From Parasedimentitalea marina (lineage in GTDB: Bacteria > Pseudomonadota > Alphaproteobacteria > Rhodobacterales > Rhodobacteraceae): DNA of 64,000 nt. Below are positions 16,501-23,393 of this stretch, one piece after another. The stretch lies in assembly GCF_004006175.1 (NCBI RefSeq), contig NZ_CP033222.1, positions 1-64,000 of the forward strand. Reading direction: 5' to 3'. Numbering within the stretch: position 1 is the stretch's first letter; the number at the start of each line of letters is the position of its first letter. Below the pieces are notes generated by a model. The model worked only from the letters and a program-made list of their open reading frames with translations, was not told where the DNA came from and did no database searches. A program made the translations under genes and the position numbers.

Positions 16501-17062
16501 CGGTCTGCAGATTGATCGAGGGCCCGTGCAGGTCGAATACATGGCTGACCCGGGTTGCCATAAAGTCTTTGTCATTGCCGGTGTGGCGCAGCAGGAACAT
16601 GCCAACATCATCAACCAGATGTGGGTTTGAGCAGATGTTGAAGTAGAAATAGCTGCCCATGCCGCAGCCGGCATAGACGCCAATAGGTCCAGCAATGCTT
16701 TCGGGGGGATGGCCTGCATCTTCCATCGCCGACCAGGCCACCTCGAGGAATTTGCGGTGCTGAGGGTCCAGAATGGCCGCCTCTTTTGGGCTGAAGCCAA
16801 AGAAGTCGGCATCGAACTGATCATAGCCCTGCAACAATGCAGCGGAGGGGACATAATTGGGATCGGCAAGGGTTTGCGGGCGTTCACCGGCCTCTCGCAA
16901 GGCCTGCTCATCCAGAACGGTGATCGATTCTACACCATTTTTCAGATTGGTCCAGAATTCAGCGGCCGAATGGGCACCGGGAACGCAGACCGATTGGCCG
17001 ACAATTGCGATGTCTCCGACAGGTGCGCCACCAGACCGAAACGGTGTATTATGCGACTTCAT
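10586..17062 (-). CDS. Type I polyketide synthase KS-AT-KR-DH-ACP-TE
   Basis: One complete extension module with release domain, 2158 residues. KS: Cys189 in TACSTS, His325 and His365. AT: Ser638 in GHSMGE. KR: nucleotide loop GGYGGIG (1177-1183), Ser about 1324, Tyr1337, Asn1341. DH: His1424 with VPGTGYIE and Asp1589 in HPGLLDL. ACP: Ser1805 in LGGHSL. TE: Ser1955 in GYSGGG, Asp1982, His2113. There is no enoylreductase or methyltransferase. The KR precedes the DH, the reverse of the usual DH-KR order. The expected action is one malonyl-type extension of an acyl group received from a carrier protein, then beta-ketoreduction, dehydration and thioesterase release. It heads the six-gene operon, and the separate NRPS is the likely upstream partner. 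No phosphopantetheinyl transferase is seen in the window. Confidence 0.95.
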   Translation of the reverse strand: MKSHNTPFRSGGAPVGDIAIVGQSVCVPGAHSAAEFWTNLKNGVESITVLDEQALREAGERPQTLADPNYVPSAALLQGYDQFDADFFGFSPKEAAILDPQHRKFLEVAWSAMEDAGHPPESIAGPIGVYAGCGMGSYFYFNICSNPHLVDDVGMFLLRHTGNDKDFMATRVSHVFDLHGPSINLQTACSTSLVAVHYACKSLREGECDMALAGGATIELPQGRGYLYKENEVLSPDGHCHAFDHRAQGTVFGSGAGVVVLRRLEDAIADGDHIWAVIKGSAVNNDGAAKAGYLAPSVDGQSAAVRMALQAADVPADTVDYVECHGTGTYLGDPIEVSALTEAYRDSTSEIGYCRIGSVKTNIGHLDTAAGVAGLVKTSLALKHQQIPPSLGYEAPNPAIDFDGSPFRVNDTLRDWTSHKGPRRAAVNALGVGGTNAHMVLEEAPTRAPSEDSDFPFHILCLSGRTKTALDGNAKLLAAHLRANPDLDLADVAWTLKQGRRGFSKRRVLVAETTAQAAALLEDNDPRRVFSHDHLGPTPEVVFMFPGGGAQFTGMGRDLYETEPEFADYMDRGLDHLQKQLDYDIRALWLPEPENKAEADAQLTKPSVQLPLIMIVEYALAQLWISWGVKPAAMVGHSMGECTAACLAGVLSFEDCIDLVLLRGRLFDTMPAGGMLSISLPLTEVQDILSEDLDIASVNAPNLTAVSGPQAALDALSTVMKSRDIDHQRIPIDIAAHSRMLDGILDDYRNFLRGLDLQAPRIPLVSNRTGVTLTDAQATDPDYWVGQLRNTVHFADCIDSLAKVPGRVFLEVGPGKALSSLAQMAPDVLPTQVLSSLRHHNQDIADDAYFFGVIGRLWACGVEADWDQIWGEARRLRLPLPTYAYQRSRYFIEPGQQSQTLDMPLPARHDDIADWGYRPAWRPRLADCDVNVDSELATAPQTWLIFEDDTGTASAAADKLHDAGHQVVRVRPGDSYAKLSDTAYVLPPEQGRSGYQSLLADLEMAGLLPTRIAHFWLVTRTEVFRPGSSFFDHNLEVGFYSLTALAQELGNIDLPEQLHISIFTTGAAQHSDEPLPYPEKSLVAGPAGVIPRELPGLTCSTVDIELPHAPSRWQSLLAKPEVEDITPRLLEELLAEPENLTALWRGAKRFEQVWRPAPLPPVDVPPFKTGSHYLITGGYGGIGLTIAADLMRAHNANVVLISRSGLPARDSWEGYLHSHSPANRTAMRIRAVMALEAIGTGRVLPLAADVCNSGQMRAAATEAEAEFGALTGVIHGAGHINDGPILAKTETQIAEVFAPKISGLRVLDAVFPDGTLDLMVLFSSSSTATRPAGQIDYVAANEYLNAWAKHRKGGKTRVVALNWGVWSDTGMAAEAMAARMGGEGPSERSACTQALLQTQGFDAFGNRIFASDFTGRGDWLLNDHRTRDGTALVPGTGYIELAAEALTAQGVTGPYEIRDLYFLRPLQVQDKTPREVLIRLEANEDGYGFAVHSAAQQGYALNAQAALVLTPDAIRPEPLNLALIATQCPQVTPGGKERLRSPQEQHLTFGPRWHVLTQTALGDGQGLAHLALPKIAQNDGTILHPGLLDLATGWAIDLVPSYGGKTLWVPVSYGAIRVFSPLGCDIRSHMRLTDSQSDGFATFDVTLTDPNGTVLVDIQGFQMKRLDGALNFSGSDDPDSSAAKLGLSATRTTQPLSPEEQRLQLNIANGIAAKNGAEAMTRALATGLSQVVVSSLDLPALITQAAQSAAPAGDETQEFERPDLDTDYVAPRNPVEETLATSFATLLGVSQVGTEDSFFDLGGHSLIAVRLFAQIKRTFDVEFPISVLFEAPSVAKLAALIIQRTGGGITSDDPVQDDGQAGDQAPAFKHLVTLHPGDGTGRRPFFLVAGMFGNVLNLRHLAQMVGRERPVYGLQARGLIGDEAPHTSMEEAARDYLAELRQIQPDGPYLLGGYSGGGITAYEMARQLQTLGEDVPMLAMLDTPLPVRPALNRRDKAIIKGHLLRSKGLSYLSEWAVARVRWEFEKRRSRPSDTNPNVDFNNHKIEAAFREALDGYDLQPRQGPLTLFRPQLDRMWQVSDGQWVSEAREYVFDDNNWTPWAPQTQVVEVPGDHDSMVLVPNVSVLAEHLQDHIRRAEIKPDTPPASSDDWPPAASAAE

Positions 17063-17102
17063 GTTCAGACCAAATAACCCTTACTCAGGTGCCGATAGGC
17101 CC

Positions 17103-17134
17103 GTCACAACGATAGCTGCCAAAGCTATTGTGAC
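17103..17134. promoter_or_regulatory. Imperfect inverted repeat upstream of the PKS operon
   Basis: The arms GTCACA...ATAGC and GCTAT...TGTGAC face each other around a 7-base centre, with a 3-base insertion in the left arm. The site lies 41 bp upstream of the PKS start codon in a 256-bp intergenic region. It could be an operator for the biosynthetic operon. No regulator gene is adjacent, so the binding protein is unknown. Confidence 0.35.
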
Positions 17135-17318
17135 CAACCCAAAGGACGAAATATTGACCAATCCGGGTGATCCCGGTGTGAATTCAATTGTTTGTCGATC
17201 GGAGGGTTATGTATCTCAGTTTCCCCCCACCTCAAGAGATGTAATTTCGTAAACTTATACGGCTCAAATATGAAACTTATGTGTTCAATTGGGCCGGGAA
17301 AGTGGAGAGAATGGGGCA

Positions 17319-18803
17319 TTACATCACACTGCGCTGGCCTGATTTAGGGGAGCCGTCCAGGGCCTGAGTGCCGCCGAACAACGCCGATTTGGAGGCGGTC
17401 AAATCCGGATAACGCAGCCTTTCGACATAGCCGAACACCGCGCCGGCGCAGAGCCAGGTAAAGGGGATCAGAGTGGCGTTCAGCAGCATATCCAGCATAG
17501 TGATCGCAAGCAGCAGGGCAATGGGCGCCACGTAGGGCGAGATGCCAAGACCTTGCTTGCGCCGCATCTCGCTTGCCAGGAGCACCAATGGGGCCGCCAG
17601 CAGGCCCATCTCGGCGATATAGCCAAGCCAGCCAAATGTGCCAAAGACAATGATCCAGCGACCATCGGGTATCGACAGGATTTGTCCGGTTTCGATGTGA
17701 TGTACCAAATTGCGACCCCAGCCGCCCCAGCCGAACCATGGTTTTTCCGCCGCACGGGCCAGCAGGACCCTCTCATTCTCGAGTCGATACCCCAGCGAAT
17801 TTGCGCGTTCGGTGCTAATGGCCTCGGCCTGGGCCAGGATTGCGTCGGTGGGCACCAGCCCCAGATTGCGCAGCATTGGATAGATCACTGCTATCAGTGC
17901 AAGGCACATTGCAATGCGGATTTGCCAGCGCAGGGGGGCCAGTGCGACAACCGGGGTGAAGGCCAGCCCATAGAGCAGCGACCCCAGGCTTTTGCATAAT
18001 ATGAGCACCCAAAACAAATAGAGGGTTGCCATTGCAAGTCGCACCCGGTCGCCGCTTTGTGCGGCCCGTGTCAGGGCCGTTGCAGCCAGTACGGATGACA
18101 TGAAGAAGAACGCCAGCCACAGCCCATGTGGCAGAAACACGATGGGGCGGAAGCCGCCATTGCGCATCGTCTGTTCAAAGCTGTGCTGGAAAAACCCGTA
18201 GACCCAAATGTTGATCTGTGGGCTAAGCCGGATTTCGATGAGCGCGGGAAGGGAATAGGCTAGGCCGGTCAGCAATAGCGCCCACAGGAGGTTCCGCAGT
18301 CCGGTTTCGGTCGACAGGTACTGACGGGCCAGGAAGAAGGGCAGCAATACAATGATCTGGCCGATCATCACCGCGCCAAGATCCCGCCAGCGCAGCCCCG
18401 GCAGGGCGTTGGTGGTAAAGATGACAGGATCTGAGTTTTCAATCACCCGAAACAGGATTGGATCGCCGTTGGTGAAGACCGTGGGAATCACACCAAGCAC
18501 AAACCCCGCCACCAGCAGCCGCGTAGCCGGGTGCCGTGGCCACAGCGAGACCGGCTTTTTCATCACCAGGACACAGATCAGAAACGTGACCACCGATGGG
18601 ATCGTTGATTTGTCCATACTCGGGACCAGTGGGAGATCGAATTCAGCCAGTGGCGGCAGCAACAGGTAGCCTGTCAGCATGCTCCATATGATGGCGCGTT
18701 CCAGTGTTGTTCGGCGAAACAGCCACAGGGTCACCAGTGGCCAAGCCATCAGCATCATATAGGCCAGAGTGTTAGGCATTTGCAGGGTAACCTGTTGGTT
18801 CAT
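17319..18803 (-). CDS. Wzy / O-antigen-ligase-like polysaccharide membrane protein
   Basis: Integral membrane protein of 494 residues with about ten or more hydrophobic segments, starting with LAYMMLMAWPLVTLWLF. A large periplasmic loop carries the motif RLENERVLLARAAEKPWFGWGGWGR, typical of the Wzy_C/O-antigen ligase superfamily, whose loop arginines handle the undecaprenyl-linked sugar chain. It is predicted to polymerise repeat units or ligate them. The gene is on the same strand as the PKS operon, 256 bp upstream, and diverges from the WecG-like gene. Polymerase and ligase functions cannot be distinguished from the sequence. Confidence 0.82.
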   Translation of the reverse strand: MNQQVTLQMPNTLAYMMLMAWPLVTLWLFRRTTLERAIIWSMLTGYLLLPPLAEFDLPLVPSMDKSTIPSVVTFLICVLVMKKPVSLWPRHPATRLLVAGFVLGVIPTVFTNGDPILFRVIENSDPVIFTTNALPGLRWRDLGAVMIGQIIVLLPFFLARQYLSTETGLRNLLWALLLTGLAYSLPALIEIRLSPQINIWVYGFFQHSFEQTMRNGGFRPIVFLPHGLWLAFFFMSSVLAATALTRAAQSGDRVRLAMATLYLFWVLILCKSLGSLLYGLAFTPVVALAPLRWQIRIAMCLALIAVIYPMLRNLGLVPTDAILAQAEAISTERANSLGYRLENERVLLARAAEKPWFGWGGWGRNLVHHIETGQILSIPDGRWIIVFGTFGWLGYIAEMGLLAAPLVLLASEMRRKQGLGISPYVAPIALLLAITMLDMLLNATLIPFTWLCAGAVFGYVERLRYPDLTASKSALFGGTQALDGSPKSGQRSVM

Positions 18804-18969
18804 CGCGATTGAGGCAACTTAGCGGTTCTATGAGCCCAAGTCCCGCCCCATTCGTTTGCTAGGGTTCAGTCATGGCAAGGAAACAACGGTTTAGGCCATT
18901 AGGGGTGTTGCCCTGCACCGCGGCGGCTTTAGCCTAGGCCTGAAATGATAAGATAACGGAGAGAAATGC

Positions 18970-19743
18970 GTGCACTTCATGTTCCATGGACAGCGAATAG
19001 CGATCAATGTGCCCACTTGGGCTGCGCTGGAGGCTGAGCTTCGGCAGCGATTTGCGAGTGGGCAGGGGTTTGCTCTGGCGACTGTCAATCTGGATCACCT
19101 GGTCAAAATGGCCGCCTCGCCGGGATTTCTGGACGCCTATGCGACCCAGGATCTGGTGGTGGCAGATGGCCATCCGATTGTCTGGATGTCCCGGCTGGCG
19201 CGCCAGCCAGTGGACCTGATGCAGGGTGCCAACATGATCCTGCCGCTGTGCCAGCTGGCGGCGCAGGCCCAGGTGCCGGTGGCACTGGTGGGCAGTACGC
19301 AGGTGGCGCTGGAGGATGCGGCGGGTATCCTGCAAGGGCAGGTTGCAGGCCTGAACATTGCGATGCGTCTTGCGCCGTCGGGGGTGTTTGATCCCATGGG
19401 CGAGGAGGCGGGGCATATCTTGCAGCAATTGAACGGCGATGGAATTGGGCTGTGTTTCCTGGCACTGGGAGCCCCTAAGCAAGAGATTTTTGCCGCCCGC
19501 GGTCGGCAGCTGTCCCCCGGCGTTGGCTTTGCCTCTATTGGGGCGGGGCTGGATTTTCTGGGGGGGCATCAACACCGGGCGCCGGTGTGGATGCGCCGGT
19601 TGGCATTGGAATGGCTGTGGCGAATCGTGAGCAGTCCGATGCGAATGGTGCCGCGCTATGCGCGTTGCTTTGCCATTCTGCCGGGGCAGTTCCGGCAGGC
19701 CTGGCTTTTACGTAAGCGCCCGCCGTCTGCCGGTCGTCAGTAG
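18970..19743 (+). CDS. WecG/TagA/CpsF family glycosyltransferase
   Basis: Predicted inner-membrane-associated transferase that adds a second sugar (in characterised relatives N-acetylmannosamine or its uronic acid) to an undecaprenyl-diphosphate sugar. Family features visible are FALATVNLDHLVKM, VVADGHPIVWMSRL, the DLMQGANMILPL segment around the putative catalytic base, and LCFLALGAPKQEIFAAR near the C-terminus. The start is a GTG preceded by GGAGAG at good spacing. The ATG three codons later has poorer spacing. It lies head to head with the Wzy-like gene. Sugar specificity is not readable. Confidence 0.85.
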   Translation: MHFMFHGQRIAINVPTWAALEAELRQRFASGQGFALATVNLDHLVKMAASPGFLDAYATQDLVVADGHPIVWMSRLARQPVDLMQGANMILPLCQLAAQAQVPVALVGSTQVALEDAAGILQGQVAGLNIAMRLAPSGVFDPMGEEAGHILQQLNGDGIGLCFLALGAPKQEIFAARGRQLSPGVGFASIGAGLDFLGGHQHRAPVWMRRLALEWLWRIVSSPMRMVPRYARCFAILPGQFRQAWLLRKRPPSAGRQ

Positions 19744-19784
19744 GACGCGGACCTTTTGCCACATAATACCCTTGGGGGTTCACA

Positions 19785-20735
19785 TCACTTATATTCGATC
19801 AAGTGCCGTCGCCGTCCCAAAGCCCGGTGCCAGTGATAATCTGCCACCCCCAGCGCCTCGGGGAATTTTCCCAGTACATTGAACAAGGCTGCTGGCGACC
19901 CCATCCGGCGCGACAGGCGCAGGACTTGCGCCGGGTAGATCAGCAGGGCCAGCAGCATCCAGCTGGTCATTAAAGTGGACAGTGCAACTGCCAGCGGTAA
20001 GCCAAGAGCCCAGAGCAGGGCCCGGCGGACCTCGGTTACCCAGTGCCGTTCCGGTGGCGCGCCGTGGAGCGTGGCGCCCTCGGCAAAGGCGTATCCGGCG
20101 CGCCGGGCACGGGTCCACCATTGGGCAAACCGTAGCATTTTCGCATCGTGCAACGTCATCTCGGAATCCAGGCGCCAGATGCGCCAACCTGCTGACCGGA
20201 GCCGCAGGCAGAGCTCTGGTTCTTCGCCGGCGATCAGGGACTCGCGGTAGCCACCCAGCCGTCGAAAAGGCGCCAGCCGCATCAGCGCATCGCCCCCACA
20301 GGCCTTGGTCTCGCCCACTGGGGTGTCCCATTCCCGGTCACACAGGGCGTTGTAAACAGAGGCGTCCGGGAACCGCTCGCGTCGGCGGCCGCAGACCACC
20401 GCCACATCCGGATGATCCTGAAGAAATGAGCTGGCGTTTGGAATCCAGTCTGGATCTATTGTGCAATCACCATCGACAAACTGCACCAGCGAACAGTCGT
20501 CACCCAGTTCGGCGACCCCGGCGTTGCGGGCGCGGGCGGCGGTAAACGGGCGTGACATATCCAGTTCCACCACTTTGGCCCCCATGTCGCGCGCGGCAAT
20601 CACCGAGCCATCGCTTGAGCCGCTGTCCACATAGACCAATTGGCGGACCTGATCTTGCAGTGACGCGAGGCAAGCCAGCAGATGTGCGCCTTCGTTTCGT
20701 CCGATCACCACGGCGTCAATCACCGGTGCGGTCAT
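19785..20735 (-). CDS. Glycosyltransferase family 2 with C-terminal membrane segments
   Basis: GT2 enzyme: VIDAVVIGRNEGAHLLACL at the N-terminus, YVDSGSSDGS nucleotide loop, VQFVDGDCTIDPDW DXD motif and AGEEPELCLRLRSAGW acceptor/catalytic motif. Two hydrophobic helices occur near residues 235-275 (ALLWALGLPLAVAL and MLLALLIYPAQVL), suggesting membrane attachment. It converges on the WecG-like gene. It probably extends the lipid-linked oligosaccharide; substrates are unknown. Confidence 0.85.
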   Translation of the reverse strand: MTAPVIDAVVIGRNEGAHLLACLASLQDQVRQLVYVDSGSSDGSVIAARDMGAKVVELDMSRPFTAARARNAGVAELGDDCSLVQFVDGDCTIDPDWIPNASSFLQDHPDVAVVCGRRRERFPDASVYNALCDREWDTPVGETKACGGDALMRLAPFRRLGGYRESLIAGEEPELCLRLRSAGWRIWRLDSEMTLHDAKMLRFAQWWTRARRAGYAFAEGATLHGAPPERHWVTEVRRALLWALGLPLAVALSTLMTSWMLLALLIYPAQVLRLSRRMGSPAALFNVLGKFPEALGVADYHWHRALGRRRHLIEYK

Positions 20736-21503
20736 TGGTGGCGCTGCACAAAATGGGCGGTATAGCTGTCTGGTGTCATCAAAATTCTAAAGCTCGCAAG
20801 CTGGCGATAAGGGAATCTGCGGCCAATGGGTCTTATAGGTGATTTTCATGGCAACAGAGGTGGGGTGGTGGATGGTGACGCCAAGTTAGACAATTGCCCC
20901 GTGGCTGCAAGCTTTTGTGCTGGACACCGTATGACCCCTGCCTTTAGTTGCTCCGAAATGTGAGGGAATGTTGCGGGCCTGTCGTGTCGATGGTGCTGTG
21001 GCAAACCATACATCAACTTACACATTGAATTGTCAAAGGCAGCCTCTGCATGACCCCTGTTCAAACTGCGAACATGAAGCCATTCAGGGCTGTAATTGGG
21101 CGCGTCGCACAACCTAGCAGTGTGCATGTTTTTTGATTGATTCCATGCCCTTGTAAGGGCCCCGCAGAGACAATCCCGCCGAATTCCTGATTTTGTTTCC
21201 TGATGAGCCGGGGAATAAGGCAAAATATGGCTAATTTGAGCTAAAGCCGTCCTTTTTCACCATATTTCTAAAATTTGACTTAACACATGTTAACTTCAGA
21301 TTGAGCATAATCAGGTGCAGTTTTGACCTGACTATGCCCGGGGGGGATGGGCCGCATGGGGGTGCGACTTAATCCTGATCCACTCACTGAGATAGTACGC
21401 CCGGTAGCTGCTGCACCGGGGCAATAGAAATTTGAAAATGACCCGCCGTAAGGCGGTGCTCATCTTGACTTGGTGGCTTCTTAGCTGCCGATAGGGGGAT
21501 GGC
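20736..21503. other. 768-bp intergenic region without a recognisable gene
   Basis: No open frame here reads like a protein I recognise. A 125-codon minus-strand frame (20846-21223) lacks family motifs and has unlikely composition. The region is AT-richer near its right end and contains the inverted repeat listed separately. It presumably holds the promoter and 5' untranslated region of the ExoY-type gene. Confidence 0.6.
21280..21293. promoter_or_regulatory. Inverted repeat TTAACA-CA-TGTTAA upstream of exoY-like gene
   Basis: Perfect 6-bp arms around a 2-bp centre, set in an AT-rich stretch about 210 bp before the ExoY-type start. A TTGACT hexamer overlaps its left edge. It could be a regulator-binding site for the polysaccharide priming gene, but no -10 at proper spacing was found. 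Confidence 0.35.
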
Positions 21504-22310
21504 TTGGAAGATACTGTGCACAAGAGGATTATCGCCTCTTCAATGCAAATGGCCCAGGTGAGAGGGGTCGCCGCAGGACAGGGATTGCCGGTAGAGGCGG
21601 GACGTTTGATCCAGTCCTGGAGTTTGACGCCAGATAATATCAATGGTTCGCACTCCCGTGTTAAACCAACACTTGAACAACCGTTTGGCCATGTGGCGAC
21701 GGATGTCTATGCCCGCTTGGGGAAGCGGATATTGGATGTCATTCTGGTTCTACTGACTATGCCGCTGACCCTGCCAGTGATCGCGATTTGTGCGTTTGCC
21801 CTTTGGTTTGAGGGAGGGCGTCCATTTTATCGACAGGACCGGTTGGGTCTGAACGGACGCCGGTTTTCCATTCTCAAACTGCGGACCATGGTGTGCGATG
21901 CGGATGCGCGGCTGGAGCAATGCCTGGCTGCCAATCCCGCGTTGCGCCGTGAATGGGACGAAACCCAAAAACTGAAAAAAGATCCGCGCATTACACGGGT
22001 CGGCAAGATCCTGAGGATGACGTCACTGGATGAGTTGCCGCAATTGCTTAATGTGCTCAAGGGAGACATGAGCCTGGTTGGCCCGCGTCCGATGATGCCT
22101 GAGCAACTGACCCTGTATGGTGACCCGCGGTCCTATTTTGCGCTGAAACCGGGGATTACCGGTGTTTGGCAGGTGTCGGCCCGCAACGAGAGCCACTTCT
22201 CTCACCGGGCGCAGATTGATGCGGTTTATGGTCGGACGTTGTCACTGCGCAGTGATCTAGCATTGATGTTTCGTACCGTTGGTGTGGTTTTTCGGGGGAC
22301 GGGATATTGA
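21504..22310 (+). CDS. ExoY-type undecaprenyl-phosphate sugar-1-phosphate transferase
   Basis: Initiating (priming) enzyme that transfers a sugar-1-phosphate from a nucleotide sugar to undecaprenyl phosphate at the inner membrane. One hydrophobic segment (about 75-95) is followed by the bacterial sugar transferase domain: RPFYRQDRLGLNGRRFSILKLRTM, KDPRITRVGKILRMTSLDELPQL, LVGPRPMMPEQ and PGITGVWQVSARN. The length matches ExoY rather than the long WbaP form, apart from a roughly 65-residue N-terminal extension. The start is a TTG with a GGGGGA ribosome-binding site; an ATG 13 codons later is the alternative. It starts the exoY-cpsD-wzz gene run. Confidence 0.92.
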   Translation: MEDTVHKRIIASSMQMAQVRGVAAGQGLPVEAGRLIQSWSLTPDNINGSHSRVKPTLEQPFGHVATDVYARLGKRILDVILVLLTMPLTLPVIAICAFALWFEGGRPFYRQDRLGLNGRRFSILKLRTMVCDADARLEQCLAANPALRREWDETQKLKKDPRITRVGKILRMTSLDELPQLLNVLKGDMSLVGPRPMMPEQLTLYGDPRSYFALKPGITGVWQVSARNESHFSHRAQIDAVYGRTLSLRSDLALMFRTVGVVFRGTGY

Positions 22311-22404
22311 TCTTGCACCACAGAGCTGCTGGCATCGGGCGTTTACCATACGTTCAATTTGTGATGACCCCATTTCGTGATACCTTAGGTATAGAGGGCA
22401 GGGC

Positions 22405-23286
22405 ATGAAAGATTTTGTGACCACTGGGTTGGAGGACGCCGATATTGCGATGACCCAACAGGGCTTTAAGAAATTCCGTCGTCGTCGCGGTAAGCGACAG
22501 GATCCGGTGATTGAAAACGCGCCTGAGCTGCGCGAGTTTCTTGATACCGAACCGCCGACGCGCATCGAACACGTGCCGGCGCGGCTTCCTGAACCCTGGG
22601 AGATTTTGCGCCGGGTGCCGATTGATGTGCGCCAACATCAGTTGAACCGCTCACCGCTGGTCAATTTCTTTCGCGAAGACCCCGCGGCCAAGGCGTTTGA
22701 CCTATTGCGCACCCGCTTGTTGCATACGCTTAAGGCGAAGGGTTGGAAACGGGTTGCGATTGCCGCACCAACTGCGGGATCGGGCGCGACATTCACGGCG
22801 GTCAATCTGGCGCTGAGCCTGGCGCGTGTGCCCCATAGCCGCACAATTTTGATGGATTTGAACCACCGCCATCCCGGCGTTGCCGAGGCGCTGAAGCTGA
22901 ACCAGCCCGGTGACATGCCTGGATTCCTAGCTGGTGACCTTGCGATGGAGGATCATTTGATCCGTCCTACCGATACCTTGGCTCTGGGGTTGACCAGGGC
23001 CCCGGATCGCAACGCTGCAGAAATCCTTCATGACAGTCACTGCGCCGCGACACTGGAGGACATGATCGACCGGACCGCTGCGGATGTGGTGATTTATGAT
23101 CTGCCGCCGGTGCTGGAATATGACGACCTGACCGCCTTTTTGCCGCAGGTGGATGGGGTGTTGCTGGTGTCGGACAGTACCCAAACCACCGCCGCACATT
23201 TGGCCGCCTGTGAAAAGATGCTTGCCGGTCATACAGAATTGCTTGGTGTGGTGTTGAATCGTGCCAGATCTTCGAAAAACGGCTGA
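22405..23286 (+). CDS. CpsD/CapB-like P-loop protein with degenerate Walker A
   Basis: Resembles the cytoplasmic tyrosine-kinase (BY-kinase/MinD-like) partner of Wzz-type chain-length proteins. The nucleotide fold is recognisable: VAIAAPTAGSGATFTAVNLA (residues 117-136), the Walker A' region ILMDLNHRHPG and the Walker B-like VVIYDLPPVLEYDD. The P-loop reads G-S-G-A-T, with Ala128 where the family has lysine, and the C-terminus (NRARSSKNG) lacks the tyrosine cluster. Kinase activity is therefore doubtful, and a structural or allosteric role is more likely. It sits between the priming transferase and the Wzz-like gene, the usual neighbourhood for this partner. Confidence 0.82.
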   Translation: MKDFVTTGLEDADIAMTQQGFKKFRRRRGKRQDPVIENAPELREFLDTEPPTRIEHVPARLPEPWEILRRVPIDVRQHQLNRSPLVNFFREDPAAKAFDLLRTRLLHTLKAKGWKRVAIAAPTAGSGATFTAVNLALSLARVPHSRTILMDLNHRHPGVAEALKLNQPGDMPGFLAGDLAMEDHLIRPTDTLALGLTRAPDRNAAEILHDSHCAATLEDMIDRTAADVVIYDLPPVLEYDDLTAFLPQVDGVLLVSDSTQTTAAHLAACEKMLAGHTELLGVVLNRARSSKNG

Positions 23287-23393
23287 ACGGCCCGAGCCTG
23301 TCATAGTTTTGCCAGCTTGCCATGATGGAAAGAGCACAACTGCTGCCGTATCCCGGCAGTCATTGACCTTGGATAACGGTGTTGAGACAATAA

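Noticed and set aside
20846..21223. 125-codon minus-strand frame in the large intergenic region
   Set aside because: No homology recognised, poor start, scattered Cys/His composition; likely chance.
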